Source: JABDMH01 sp965223215
GTDB lineage: Bacteria > Bacteroidota > Bacteroidia > Chitinophagales > Saprospiraceae
Direction: 5' to 3'
DNA: 64,000 bases
Assembly (NCBI GenBank): GCA_965223215.1
Contig: CBDCVZ010000010.1
Location: 2,728,001 to 2,792,000, forward strand
Of this stretch, positions 51,837 through 60,736 are shown piece after piece (within the stretch, counting starts at the first letter, position 1; the number at the start of each line of letters is the position of its first letter). The notes beneath the pieces were generated by a model. The model did not search any database. It was given only the letters and a program-made list of their open reading frames with translations, and was not told the origin of the DNA. The position numbers were made by a program, and so were the translations under genes.

Positions 51837-54421
51837 AGACTAAATTTGTAGGTGACGGAAGGAAATAGGGGTATTAAAGACGCCTGCGTCGTCACCAGAT
51901 TTCTCTCCAGGGCATAATTGGTCTGGATCACGGGTCGGTCGTCGACATCAATAACTTTATTGAAATTTACCGCTGCGGCATTCCTTCGATTGAGTGCATT
52001 GTAGATGGACAAGTTCAGGCTGTGTTGAAATCGACGATCGGTCTTTCGATTTAATCGATACTGCAAGGCCAAATCCAGTCGGCGATACGACGGCAACCGG
52101 TCGTTGTGCTTCTCACCAAAAATGGGTACCACCTGGTCATTAAACCGATAAAATCCATTAGGACTTGAGAAAGCCGAACCCGTATAGGCGGTGAAGTAAG
52201 CCGACAATAGCAACCGCGGAGAACATTGATAATGCAGCATGGCTGAGAAGTCGTGCGGCCGATCCTGGAATGCCGGATACCAATGCTCGTTGTTGATTCC
52301 GGGGGTTCTGCGAAAAACTCTAGACCAAGTGTAATTTAAATATCCATGCAATCGCCCCACCTTTTTCTCTGCCGAAAACTCAAGACCATAGCTCTCTAAT
52401 TCTCCGAAGAGAAACTCACCTTCCAATAATGGGTTTAGAAGAATATTAGCATGTGGCCGATAATCAATTTGCTCACGTAATTTTTTATAATAGGTGGCGA
52501 TCGAAAATCTTGTCTTCAAGCGGTCGGAGGTGGTCGTAAAATTAAGGTCGACTTGATCACCGAGCTGAGGCTGAATATTTGGACCGCTGGGCAACCATAC
52601 CTCTAAGGAATTAAATGGTGAGGTACTATTGCTAATTAATTGCAAAAATTGATGATACCGGCCGGCGCTGAGTTTGAAAAAAGATGCTGATCCCAGTTCA
52701 TAGGTTATACTTAGCCGCGGATCCACATTGAAAAAGGATCGATAAGGTCCGGCTGCTGCTGCAATGGTGTCTACCAACTCCGACTGATTGAACAGCAAGT
52801 ACTCGGCGGGACCGATGTTATCCCAGGAGGGTAGCCGAAGACCGAGATCGATTTGCCAGCGCTTTCCGACCCTAAACTCAGACTCATAATAAACCACCCG
52901 CTTCCGAGCTCGTCGTTCATTGATTTCTGGTACCAAGGAAAGCAAATTGCCACTGGCTATTCGTCCTGGATTGAAACCGTAGGCTGCAATTTCCAGCCCA
53001 AATCGGGAAGTGACATTAGCCTTGGATATCTGGGTAAAATCCCATTTCAAACTCAAAGTGCCAATACCAGATTCCCAGGCATCCTGGTTGAGAAACAGCC
53101 GATAGTTGTATGCCCCAGAGTATAATATCAGGTTGGCAAACAGCCTGGGGCCAAAGAGATGATTCCATCGCAAGGTTGTGGCAGCATTACCCCAATTCAC
53201 TCCGCCCAGTCCATCTGAGCTATTACTAAGCCGATCTGCAGCCGTAATCAAAGTGAAGAAAATGCGATCTCGCTCATGAATCTTGTGATTCCACTTAAAA
53301 CTAAAGTCACCAAAAGAGACTTCAGCATCGGGATTGGAATTCTGATAAATCCACTCAAAATTAGAACGTCGAAGCGACGTAAAAATGGAGCCTCTCTTTT
53401 TAGCCGTGGGAAACTCAACGGAAAAACGATTCACCAACGGATTCAGCGAACCGGATAATTTAAATCTATTTAAATTTCCATCTTTAGTTCGAATGCTGAC
53501 TATCGAAGAAAGTCGATCGCCGAGACTAACCGGCACATCGCTCTTATACACTTTTATTTCCTTGGTGAAATCCGGAATGACCATGGAATAAAATCCGAAC
53601 AAATGCGCCGGATTAAAAATGGGTGCATCATCAATGATGATCAAATTCTGATCTTTACCACCCCCACGGGTATAAAAAAATGCCGATCCATCTCCATGCC
53701 CTTTAATGCCAGGTAGCGTCTGCAATCCCTTAATTAATCCAGCTTCACCACCAAACTCTGGCATATTACTTAAATCCGAAGCAGACATCGAGGGGGCACC
53801 TAAATGACCACCAATGGCAGCAGCAGGAAGGGTTACTAGGACATTGGGTAGATCGAGGGCCTCAATGGATAAATATCGATCTATTTGAACATCGGTATTT
53901 AATCGAATGTCTTGCGTCTGCTTTTGGTAACCGATGTAGGAAAAAACCAACTGATGATCTCCTTCACGAAGGGAAAGAGAATAGTAGCCAAAGGCATTGG
54001 TTACGGCCCCGCGGGCACCTCCAGCCACTGCCACGGTGGCACCGATCAGTGATTCACCGGTAAGGGAATCTGCCAAATATCCACTTACGGTGTAAATCGG
54101 AACTACCGGGCTGTCTTCGGCCAGGTTGAGGATGATTTGGTCATCCACAAAAACATACCCAATAGCAGCCTCCTGCTTCAGCACTTCCAGTACCTTGGCC
54201 AGTGATCCCCTGCTTAAACCAAAGGGAATAGATTGGCTGGGGTCAATGTCTTCCGTGTTGTAAGAGAAATCAAATCCTGTTTGCTCGGTAATGGCAGACA
54301 ATAAGTCGCCGATGGTTACCGAATTCGTCGTCCAATTAAAGGTCAGTGGTGTTTCTTCCTGCCCCGACAGGGATGTGGTAAAATAAAGTAGAGACACCGT
54401 GATAATCCAACATCTGAGCAT
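51833..54421 (-). CDS. TonB-dependent receptor with STN signalling domain
   Basis: From MLRCWIITVSLLYFTTSLSG the protein has 862 residues: signal peptide, STN domain (LTFNWTTNSVTIGDLLSAIT), a CarboxypepD_reg-like repeat (YTVSGYLADSLTGESLIGAT), plug (about 200-300, EAGLIKGLQTLPGIKGHGDG with TRGGGKDQNLIIIDDAPIF), then a C-terminal barrel ending VTYKFSL. STN-containing receptors pass a signal to a FecR anti-sigma factor while importing ligand. FecR and ECF sigma lie directly upstream. The ORF is open to 54460; the later Met is chosen as the signal peptide start. Confidence 0.92.
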   Translation of the reverse strand: MLRCWIITVSLLYFTTSLSGQEETPLTFNWTTNSVTIGDLLSAITEQTGFDFSYNTEDIDPSQSIPFGLSRGSLAKVLEVLKQEAAIGYVFVDDQIILNLAEDSPVVPIYTVSGYLADSLTGESLIGATVAVAGGARGAVTNAFGYYSLSLREGDHQLVFSYIGYQKQTQDIRLNTDVQIDRYLSIEALDLPNVLVTLPAAAIGGHLGAPSMSASDLSNMPEFGGEAGLIKGLQTLPGIKGHGDGSAFFYTRGGGKDQNLIIIDDAPIFNPAHLFGFYSMVIPDFTKEIKVYKSDVPVSLGDRLSSIVSIRTKDGNLNRFKLSGSLNPLVNRFSVEFPTAKKRGSIFTSLRRSNFEWIYQNSNPDAEVSFGDFSFKWNHKIHERDRIFFTLITAADRLSNSSDGLGGVNWGNAATTLRWNHLFGPRLFANLILYSGAYNYRLFLNQDAWESGIGTLSLKWDFTQISKANVTSRFGLEIAAYGFNPGRIASGNLLSLVPEINERRARKRVVYYESEFRVGKRWQIDLGLRLPSWDNIGPAEYLLFNQSELVDTIAAAAGPYRSFFNVDPRLSITYELGSASFFKLSAGRYHQFLQLISNSTSPFNSLEVWLPSGPNIQPQLGDQVDLNFTTTSDRLKTRFSIATYYKKLREQIDYRPHANILLNPLLEGEFLFGELESYGLEFSAEKKVGRLHGYLNYTWSRVFRRTPGINNEHWYPAFQDRPHDFSAMLHYQCSPRLLLSAYFTAYTGSAFSSPNGFYRFNDQVVPIFGEKHNDRLPSYRRLDLALQYRLNRKTDRRFQHSLNLSIYNALNRRNAAAVNFNKVIDVDDRPVIQTNYALERNLVTTQASLIPLFPSVTYKFSL

Positions 54422-54493
54422 AGAATTCTTCGGATCAGAAAATAATGTGTGACAGTCCAATAATTATTCCAAGGTTGGCCACCAAGGGATGGG

Positions 54494-55498
54494 TTATTTG
54501 CACTTGTTGCCGGTAAAAACATATTCTCCATCCACTACTTTCGCCTCTAATTTGAGTGTTTTTTCAATGATCTCCACGATGGTTTCTAAGGATTTATTGG
54601 TAAATGTTGCAGTCATTCGACAAGCTGCAATAACCTCATTATCTAACTTAATTTGGGTTTGAAAGTGATTGTTTAATGCCTCCACAATGCTGGCCAGGGT
54701 TTGATTTTCAAATCGCAACACTTCCGATTGCCAGGCCAAATAATTTAGATCGACGTTTTCTGCCTTAGACAATTGCTGACTCGATCGATCGAAGAGCCCC
54801 ACCTCCTCGGCCTTGAGCACCACCTCTTCTGCACCCACTCCGACAGATACCGATCCGGACTTTACGATGACCCGTACTGTATCCACCTCGCTTTTGGCAT
54901 CCACATAAAACGAGGTGCCCAGTACTTCGACGGTGATCTCGCCAGCCTTAACCACAAATGGTCGTTCCTCATCGCGATCTACTTCAAAGAATGCGTCACC
55001 CTGCAAATGCACCTGACGTTCTTGATTACTTCGATCAAATCGATAGGTCAACATCGTTCCTTGGTTTAAAGAAACGTGCGAACCATCGGGAAGATCACTT
55101 GAAACAATACCCGTATCCGCTTGCAGCTGCAGTTCCTTTGGTGAGCCAAGTGTCAACATGGCCCATAAGCCCACGCCAAGAAGTAATGCAATGCCAGCCG
55201 CCAACCGCCAATTGAATGCTGAGGTAGACTTCGTTGAAGGTTTCAGGACAACCGTCTTGGCAGGCTGCGTCGTCTGGCTTGCCACTGCTTTCCAAGATTT
55301 CTCCAATCCGGCAACTTCTACTTGATCTGTCAGGGAAGAGATGGTCCAGGCACGTTTTGCCGCAACAAAGTGCTCCCTATTTTTGGCACTTGCACTTACC
55401 CAAGACTCCAATTCCGCCACCTCGGCCTCCGTAGTGTTTCCGCTAAGGTAGGCCCCAATGAGGGTTAGTTGTCGTTCCGGTATGTCTTTGCTGGACAT
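54494..55498 (-). CDS. FecR-type anti-sigma factor
   Basis: The 334-residue protein has a short cytoplasmic sigma-binding part (residues ~1-90), one membrane helix (WRLAAGIALLLGVGLWAMLT), a FecR periplasmic domain (LQADTGIVSSDLPDGSHVSL, VQGDAFFEV-like HLQGDAFFEVDRDEERPFVV), and a DUF4974-type end (SLETIVEIIEKTLKLEAKV). It relays the receptor signal to the ECF sigma factor encoded at 57089. A sulfatase gene lies between the two regulators. Confidence 0.93.
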   Translation of the reverse strand: MSSKDIPERQLTLIGAYLSGNTTEAEVAELESWVSASAKNREHFVAAKRAWTISSLTDQVEVAGLEKSWKAVASQTTQPAKTVVLKPSTKSTSAFNWRLAAGIALLLGVGLWAMLTLGSPKELQLQADTGIVSSDLPDGSHVSLNQGTMLTYRFDRSNQERQVHLQGDAFFEVDRDEERPFVVKAGEITVEVLGTSFYVDAKSEVDTVRVIVKSGSVSVGVGAEEVVLKAEEVGLFDRSSQQLSKAENVDLNYLAWQSEVLRFENQTLASIVEALNNHFQTQIKLDNEVIAACRMTATFTNKSLETIVEIIEKTLKLEAKVVDGEYVFTGNKCK

Positions 55499-55623
55499 GA
55501 TCTGATGCCAAATTAGTCGTTTACAATTTTATTACACCTAAATATCCTTTTACCCCTAGCTGGATGTCAAATATTTCAAAAGAATGTTCATTCCGCCTAT
55601 CAACCAACGCTTTTTGATCCCCA

Positions 55624-57069
55624 TCATTTCGTTTCAAGTTTCGGCATAGATGCCCACCATTGCAAGGTTGCCCGTGTCATTTTCTGAACCAATGGTCTTT
55701 CGGACTCCGCTAAATTATTCGTTTCACCCGGATCATGCTCCAAATCATATAACTCTGGTCGTGATCCATCATAGTCACACAATAGTTTCCACTTTCCTTC
55801 TCGCATGGCCAGATCGGGTAAATTCTCAAATCCATAGTAATTCTTGCGATCTGGAGGTCGACTAAAAAATAACGCTTTACTTCTTGAGGTACGATCTCTG
55901 CCGAGCACGACATCGATCAGATTTTCGCCGTCGTAACGCGTTTCATCGGGCTGAGCTCTCTGCACAAAGGCCGCAATCGATGGTGGCAAATCAATGGCAG
56001 AAAAAACGGAATGTCGATTGCGGGTCCCCACTGCTTTGCCAGACATAAATCCAGGTCCCCAAACGACCAGCGAAGACCGGATCCCGCCTTCGTACAAGTG
56101 TGTTTTATAACCCTTCAGATTTCCTGCTTGACCAGCTCCGAGCTCTGGTCCATTGTCGGAGCATATCAAGATAAGGGTCTGATCACGCAATTCCCCGTCG
56201 TTCCTAACCACGTCAAACAGCGTCTTCATTTGCCGATCCATTGCCTCCAGGACCGCCAGATACAGAGCTCGTTTGCCTTTTTCCTTAGCCACCCCATATT
56301 CCTGGTAGGGAGGCCAGAAAGGACTGTGCACGTCATCCGGCCATAAGTTGAGGTAAAAGGGTTTTTCTTCGGCTTGGGCTTCTTTAATAAATCCAATGGC
56401 CGCATCAATGAATCCGGAAGTAATCTCGGATCTCTGCATCCAAGTCACCGGTTCACCAAGGATTTCGGCTTTCTCCCAGATGCGACCTACCTTGCCCGTC
56501 TCGTCTTTGGTGAGTGGAAGCAGCTTGGCACCCATCCCTTCAAAATTAGTTAGCGACTGGTCAAAACCATATTCTGTAATGGATGGCGCTTCAGCTACAT
56601 CCCGCTGTCCACCCATGTGCCATTTTCCAAAATGGCCCGTCTTATAGCCTGCTGCCTTTAGGCTCCGTGCCAACATGGGTGCAGTGGGATCAAGCCAATG
56701 GGCCATGCCACGCTCACGGTTGTGTTTTCGGTTGCTTAAATAAGACGTGATATGATATCGCTGGGGATACTGACCGGTAGAAATCGCCACCCGCGAAGGA
56801 GAGCAAATCGGAGCGTTGACATAAAATTGCTCAAAGACCAGGCCTTCTCGTGCCAATCGATCGATGTTTGGGGTTTTGGCTTCGGTATTTCCGAAACAGG
56901 AAAAATCTGACCATCCCATGTCATCAATAAAAATCAAAATAACGTTAGGTTGTGTCTGGGCGCACACTTGATGAATTGAGCCCAGATAGCAAAACAGGCC
57001 AATCAGGAATACCATCAGTTTTTGGTGTTGTCCTAGGTTGCCATCCCTCGCCGCAAATAGTGGGATCAT
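55624..57069 (-). CDS. Sulfatase (formylglycine type)
   Basis: The 481-residue protein has a signal peptide (about residues 18-37, MVFLIGLFCYLGSIHQVCA). The S1 core has IFIDDMGWSDFSCFG (Asp49, Asp50), the formylglycine motif APICSPSRVAISTG with Cys89, LILICSDNGPELGAG for later metal residues, and C-terminal YDLEHDPGETNNLAE. It is probably a periplasmic glycan sulfatase. It starts 19 bases after the sigma factor stop, i.e. inside the regulatory operon, an unusual place. Confidence 0.92.
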   Translation of the reverse strand: MIPLFAARDGNLGQHQKLMVFLIGLFCYLGSIHQVCAQTQPNVILIFIDDMGWSDFSCFGNTEAKTPNIDRLAREGLVFEQFYVNAPICSPSRVAISTGQYPQRYHITSYLSNRKHNRERGMAHWLDPTAPMLARSLKAAGYKTGHFGKWHMGGQRDVAEAPSITEYGFDQSLTNFEGMGAKLLPLTKDETGKVGRIWEKAEILGEPVTWMQRSEITSGFIDAAIGFIKEAQAEEKPFYLNLWPDDVHSPFWPPYQEYGVAKEKGKRALYLAVLEAMDRQMKTLFDVVRNDGELRDQTLILICSDNGPELGAGQAGNLKGYKTHLYEGGIRSSLVVWGPGFMSGKAVGTRNRHSVFSAIDLPPSIAAFVQRAQPDETRYDGENLIDVVLGRDRTSRSKALFFSRPPDRKNYYGFENLPDLAMREGKWKLLCDYDGSRPELYDLEHDPGETNNLAESERPLVQKMTRATLQWWASMPKLETK

Positions 57070-57088
57070 CTGAAGGTTTTTGTTGTCC

Positions 57089-57637
57089 TCACAGTCCGTG
57101 CAATAAATAAATGAATAGCCAAAAGACCCCTAGCTTTTCACGCAGAATTTTCAATGCCTTAGACATATGCACTTCTACCGTTTTTACAGAAATATTCATT
57201 TCCTCCGCAATTTCTCGATATTTCATTTCTTGATTGCGACTCTTTTCAAAAACCTCTCGACATTTTGAAGGTAGTGAATCCAACGCCCGTTGAATTTTTT
57301 GCCTCAACTCATCAAGCTCAAAGTCAGGCTCTTCCATGGGTGTGATAAAATCAGCACATTCGATGTCTAACAATTCAGAGCGGAATTTCTTGTGGTCTCT
57401 CAGATAATTCAGGCTGCGATTTCTCACGGATCGAAATAAGTAAGCACGCATCGATTGCGCTGGGTCAATGTTTGCTCGATTCTCCCAGAAACTGATAAAA
57501 ATTTTTTGGACCACTTCCTGCGCTGCATCGTGATCATAAACAAATTGGCGGGCAAAACGACATAAATCATCAAAATGGGATCGAAAAAGATCCTCAAATT
57601 GCTGGCTATCCAATCCATCTACTGGACTAGCTCGCAT
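57089..57637 (-). CDS. ECF RNA polymerase sigma factor (FecI-like)
   Basis: The 182-residue protein has sigma region 2 (FEDLFRSHFDDLCRFARQFV, YDHDAAQEVVQKIFISFWEN) and region 4 (LDSLPSKCREVFEKSRNQEM, YREIAEEMNISVKTVEVHMS). It belongs to the Bacteroidota sigma-70 family that pairs with FecR. Together with the FecR protein and the STN receptor it should switch on this glycan locus when the ligand binds. Confidence 0.94.
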   Translation of the reverse strand: MRASPVDGLDSQQFEDLFRSHFDDLCRFARQFVYDHDAAQEVVQKIFISFWENRANIDPAQSMRAYLFRSVRNRSLNYLRDHKKFRSELLDIECADFITPMEEPDFELDELRQKIQRALDSLPSKCREVFEKSRNQEMKYREIAEEMNISVKTVEVHMSKALKILREKLGVFWLFIYLLHGL

Positions 57638-57787
57638 AAACTAGTAATTTAAGCTTAGACGAAATTAGACATTGCAGTTTTTTCAGGAGTACCAGGGTAG
57701 TGAAAGTAATAAATGGGAGAAATTTCATGTGGAACTAGAAATCAAACGTAACCATCGAACTAAAAAGTGCAATCAAGGAATCTGAAA

Positions 57788-58789
57788 CTAGTGCTCCGTT
57801 AACAAATGCAACCCCAGCATCCAGTCTTGACATACTTTGCGCCAACCCTCGACACTTCCTTGACCCTCCGCAAAGGAAAAACCGTGGCCGCCGCTTTCGT
57901 AAATATGTAAAGCTGCCGGCACTCCGTTTTTTCGTAATCCCAAATAGTAACGGACACTATTTTCAGGGATGACCACCTGGTCATCATCCGCATGAATTAG
58001 CAACGTAGGAGGCGTTGACTCGGTAATCTGTTTTTCATTGCTAAAAAAGAGTTCCATATCGGAAGTTGGCGCATCTCCAATGAGGTTCTTTCTAGACCCG
58101 GTATGCGCTAAGACCGTGTCCATAGTTATCACCGGATACATTAAAATTGAAAAATTGGGCCGGCAGGAGAGTTTCTCCACTTCTAAATCTGCCTGGCTAT
58201 TCCCTTCATCAAAATGGGTGGAAAGCGTCGAGGCCAGATGACCTCCCGCTGAAAATCCCATGACACCTATCTTCTCAGGATCGATGCCATATTCATTTGC
58301 CTTCAAACGAACGGTTCTCATGGCCCGTTGGACATCCATCAAAGCAACTTTGCTTTTGCATGCTTCTGACTCCCAATGAGGCAGGCGATAACGCAGCACA
58401 AATGCCGTGACACCCAGCTCTTGAAACCAGGCTGCTATTTTAGTCCCCTCCCAATCCCAGGCGAGGACCGTGTACCCTCCTCCAGGACAAATCACAATGG
58501 CACTGCCAGTATTCGATGCTACTTTAGCAGGATAAACCAACATTTCTGGTTTCTGAACCTTACTGATGATCTGACCAATATCTTTCTCAACGATTTCCAT
58601 CTCTAAATCGCTGGTACAGGGTATGCCCTCAGGATAAAGGGGTATCCAGGTATCCTGAGCCAAGGCAAGCCTTGAAAAAGTGACCATCAATACGAACATG
58701 CAAAACAATGAAACTGATTTTTTCACCTGGTTGCTTTTAAATGGACGTTCTTTAAAATTTGCAGGGAATATATGAGAAATTAAGGGCAT
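57788..58789 (-). CDS. Exported alpha/beta hydrolase (esterase, BD-FAE/xylan-esterase-like)
   Basis: The 333-residue protein has a signal segment (VSLFCMFVLMVTFSRLALAQ); a GTG at 58726 (VKKSVSLF) may be the true start. The alpha/beta hydrolase core has an oxyanion-type CPGGGYTVLAWDWEG, the nucleophile GVMGFSAGGHLASTL (Ser~180), Asp in IHADDDQVV and His in GGHGFSF. Family members deacetylate or hydrolyse glycan esters. It lies upstream of the sigma factor on the same strand. Confidence 0.85.
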   Translation of the reverse strand: MPLISHIFPANFKERPFKSNQVKKSVSLFCMFVLMVTFSRLALAQDTWIPLYPEGIPCTSDLEMEIVEKDIGQIISKVQKPEMLVYPAKVASNTGSAIVICPGGGYTVLAWDWEGTKIAAWFQELGVTAFVLRYRLPHWESEACKSKVALMDVQRAMRTVRLKANEYGIDPEKIGVMGFSAGGHLASTLSTHFDEGNSQADLEVEKLSCRPNFSILMYPVITMDTVLAHTGSRKNLIGDAPTSDMELFFSNEKQITESTPPTLLIHADDDQVVIPENSVRYYLGLRKNGVPAALHIYESGGHGFSFAEGQGSVEGWRKVCQDWMLGLHLLTEH

Positions 58790-58931
58790 CCTTTAGATGG
58801 ACGCTAAGAATCATTTAATCCTTCTCAACCAAAACCGGCGGATTTAGATAAATCGGAAGACAGCCAGACCCTTTCGCTGACCTCAGAAAATTTTCATGAT
58901 TTACGGTCAGAAAAGACCTCAACCTGCGTAG

Positions 58932-60641
58932 CTAGGCAATGGTGATTTGCCGACGAAATGGCGTGTATCCCGTAAAATAAACACTTTCAGCATCAATCTT
59001 CGCTTCCGCCCCTCGCAATTGAGTGTATTCATGTTGAGAATCAAATCCCTGCACGTTAATTTGATCATCTCCAACTCGATAGGAGAAATCCGTCTCAAGT
59101 GGTAAATGCGAGTCGGGCTCTTGCGGCAGCTTACGGGTTTGATTTAACACACCTCCCTTGCGAAAGGCCAATTCCAAGGCCACGGGCACAAAGTCGGTAC
59201 CGGTCAGGGCGATGTCAATGGCAAAACTTCCGTCCGTTTCTGAAATAATAATTTCTGCATGCAGCTTTTGCACCTCACTCTGGGGTCGGTTTTTACGAGG
59301 CATTTCTTCCCAATTGCCAGTGTCTGGCAAACTGTCTACCGGATAAGGCTGATAGTAGGGGCCTTCCCAGTCCTGGGTCAAACGATACTCACCTCCGCGA
59401 ACTTCTAATTTTTCAGCTACAAACTGTCCTTTGCCAAAAAAAGCACTGGCTAATCGTGTCGCTTGTAGTACTGCGTTGCCCTTCTGAAAGGTGAAAAAAG
59501 CAGAATTTTTCGCTAGAATCGATGCGTCGACTCGACCTCGTCTAATCCGAACCATCTGAGAATGTGGAAAGTGTTTGACATAGTGGTCTGGTATCTCTGA
59601 AATCGGCGGTGGTCGGAGCAGTGATTCATCTTCAATTAAAAACAGGAGATTAAGGGAGAGACTTCGTATGGGAATGTCTTGCTGAATTTTTACAGCCATG
59701 GCACCAAATGCTCCATTCTGATCGTGATGCGCCATATACAGATAAGAATAGTAATAGGGCGCAAAATTTCGGGCTAGGTATTGATCCTGTCGACGAGAGG
59801 CTTCGGTGGCAATCTCACCGTTCGGATGTTCATGATAGAGGGTCATTTCCAAATTACGTCGTACAGGTTCAAACAAGTCATCTTTGCCCAATATACGAGC
59901 AATCGTGATTAGCCAGCGATCACATAATGGTGAATATACACCGGTGCTACGCTCGGTAAATTGTCCATCCGGATCGATGTCGATTTTTTCCCGCAACCAA
60001 GTTTCAATGCGCTCCAAATAAGCTGGATTGGGAAATAATTGGTTTAATCTTGCCAAGGCCATACATACTACCCAACGGTGATTGGGCGTATGAATGCCTC
60101 CCACAGCAAGGGCCTCACCACAACGCAAAAGGAACTGTTTGATTTTATCTAAGGCCGGCTTCAATGCGGCATCCGACCGTTGCAACATGATGGGATAGGC
60201 CAAGGCAATTGGCTCCACAATAAAAGCCACATCCGGAGTGCTGTGAAAATTGGTGGTGAGAAGATCGATGGTCCCGTCGGAATGTTGCTTGCGCAGCAAA
60301 AAGTCAATAGCAATGTCAAGCGCCTCCAGTACCAGGGGGGAGTGATGAAACTTCGAATTTTCTAAAACGTAGCCGGCGCCTAATCGATTAATGGCCCAAC
60401 CGGACGTACCCCGCAAGGCAATTTTATGTTGATTTAAGAATCCGCCATGATCGGTGTCTTGGTTGTCGGTCACTTGGCGCTCCAATAATTCTTCAATCAG
60501 GTCGTCATTGACTGAGATCAAACGGCTAAGAAAGTCTGCTGGCTCAGCAGGCTCACCTTCTTGGCAACTTAAGATGAGAAGAGGTAGATAGGCTGCAGCA
60601 ACTCCTGCACTCGAATATTTAATCCATTTTCTCCTTTCCAT
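58932..60641 (-). CDS. Alpha/alpha-toroid plus beta-sandwich protein, polysaccharide-lyase-like
   Basis: From MERRKWIKYSSAGVAAAYLP the protein has 569 residues: a signal with RR (lipobox-like LLILSC), a helical toroid of about 330 residues (LNQHKIALRGTSGWAINRLG, HTPNHRWVVCMALARLNQLF with a conserved-looking NHRW, CDRWLITIARILG), then a beta-sandwich. This arrangement is found in heparinase-type lyases and related proteins. I saw no lyase-specific motif I can name, so the substrate is open. It sits between the esterase and the second GH92 on the same strand. Confidence 0.6.
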   Translation of the reverse strand: MERRKWIKYSSAGVAAAYLPLLILSCQEGEPAEPADFLSRLISVNDDLIEELLERQVTDNQDTDHGGFLNQHKIALRGTSGWAINRLGAGYVLENSKFHHSPLVLEALDIAIDFLLRKQHSDGTIDLLTTNFHSTPDVAFIVEPIALAYPIMLQRSDAALKPALDKIKQFLLRCGEALAVGGIHTPNHRWVVCMALARLNQLFPNPAYLERIETWLREKIDIDPDGQFTERSTGVYSPLCDRWLITIARILGKDDLFEPVRRNLEMTLYHEHPNGEIATEASRRQDQYLARNFAPYYYSYLYMAHHDQNGAFGAMAVKIQQDIPIRSLSLNLLFLIEDESLLRPPPISEIPDHYVKHFPHSQMVRIRRGRVDASILAKNSAFFTFQKGNAVLQATRLASAFFGKGQFVAEKLEVRGGEYRLTQDWEGPYYQPYPVDSLPDTGNWEEMPRKNRPQSEVQKLHAEIIISETDGSFAIDIALTGTDFVPVALELAFRKGGVLNQTRKLPQEPDSHLPLETDFSYRVGDDQINVQGFDSQHEYTQLRGAEAKIDAESVYFTGYTPFRRQITIA

Positions 60642-60736
60642 ATACCCTTTTCTATTCGTAAAAAACTGGTTCCAAAAATTCCCCACGAAAGAGTTTTCGA
60701 GTCGCATCCAAACTCTCACCGAAGCAGGGGCAGCAG

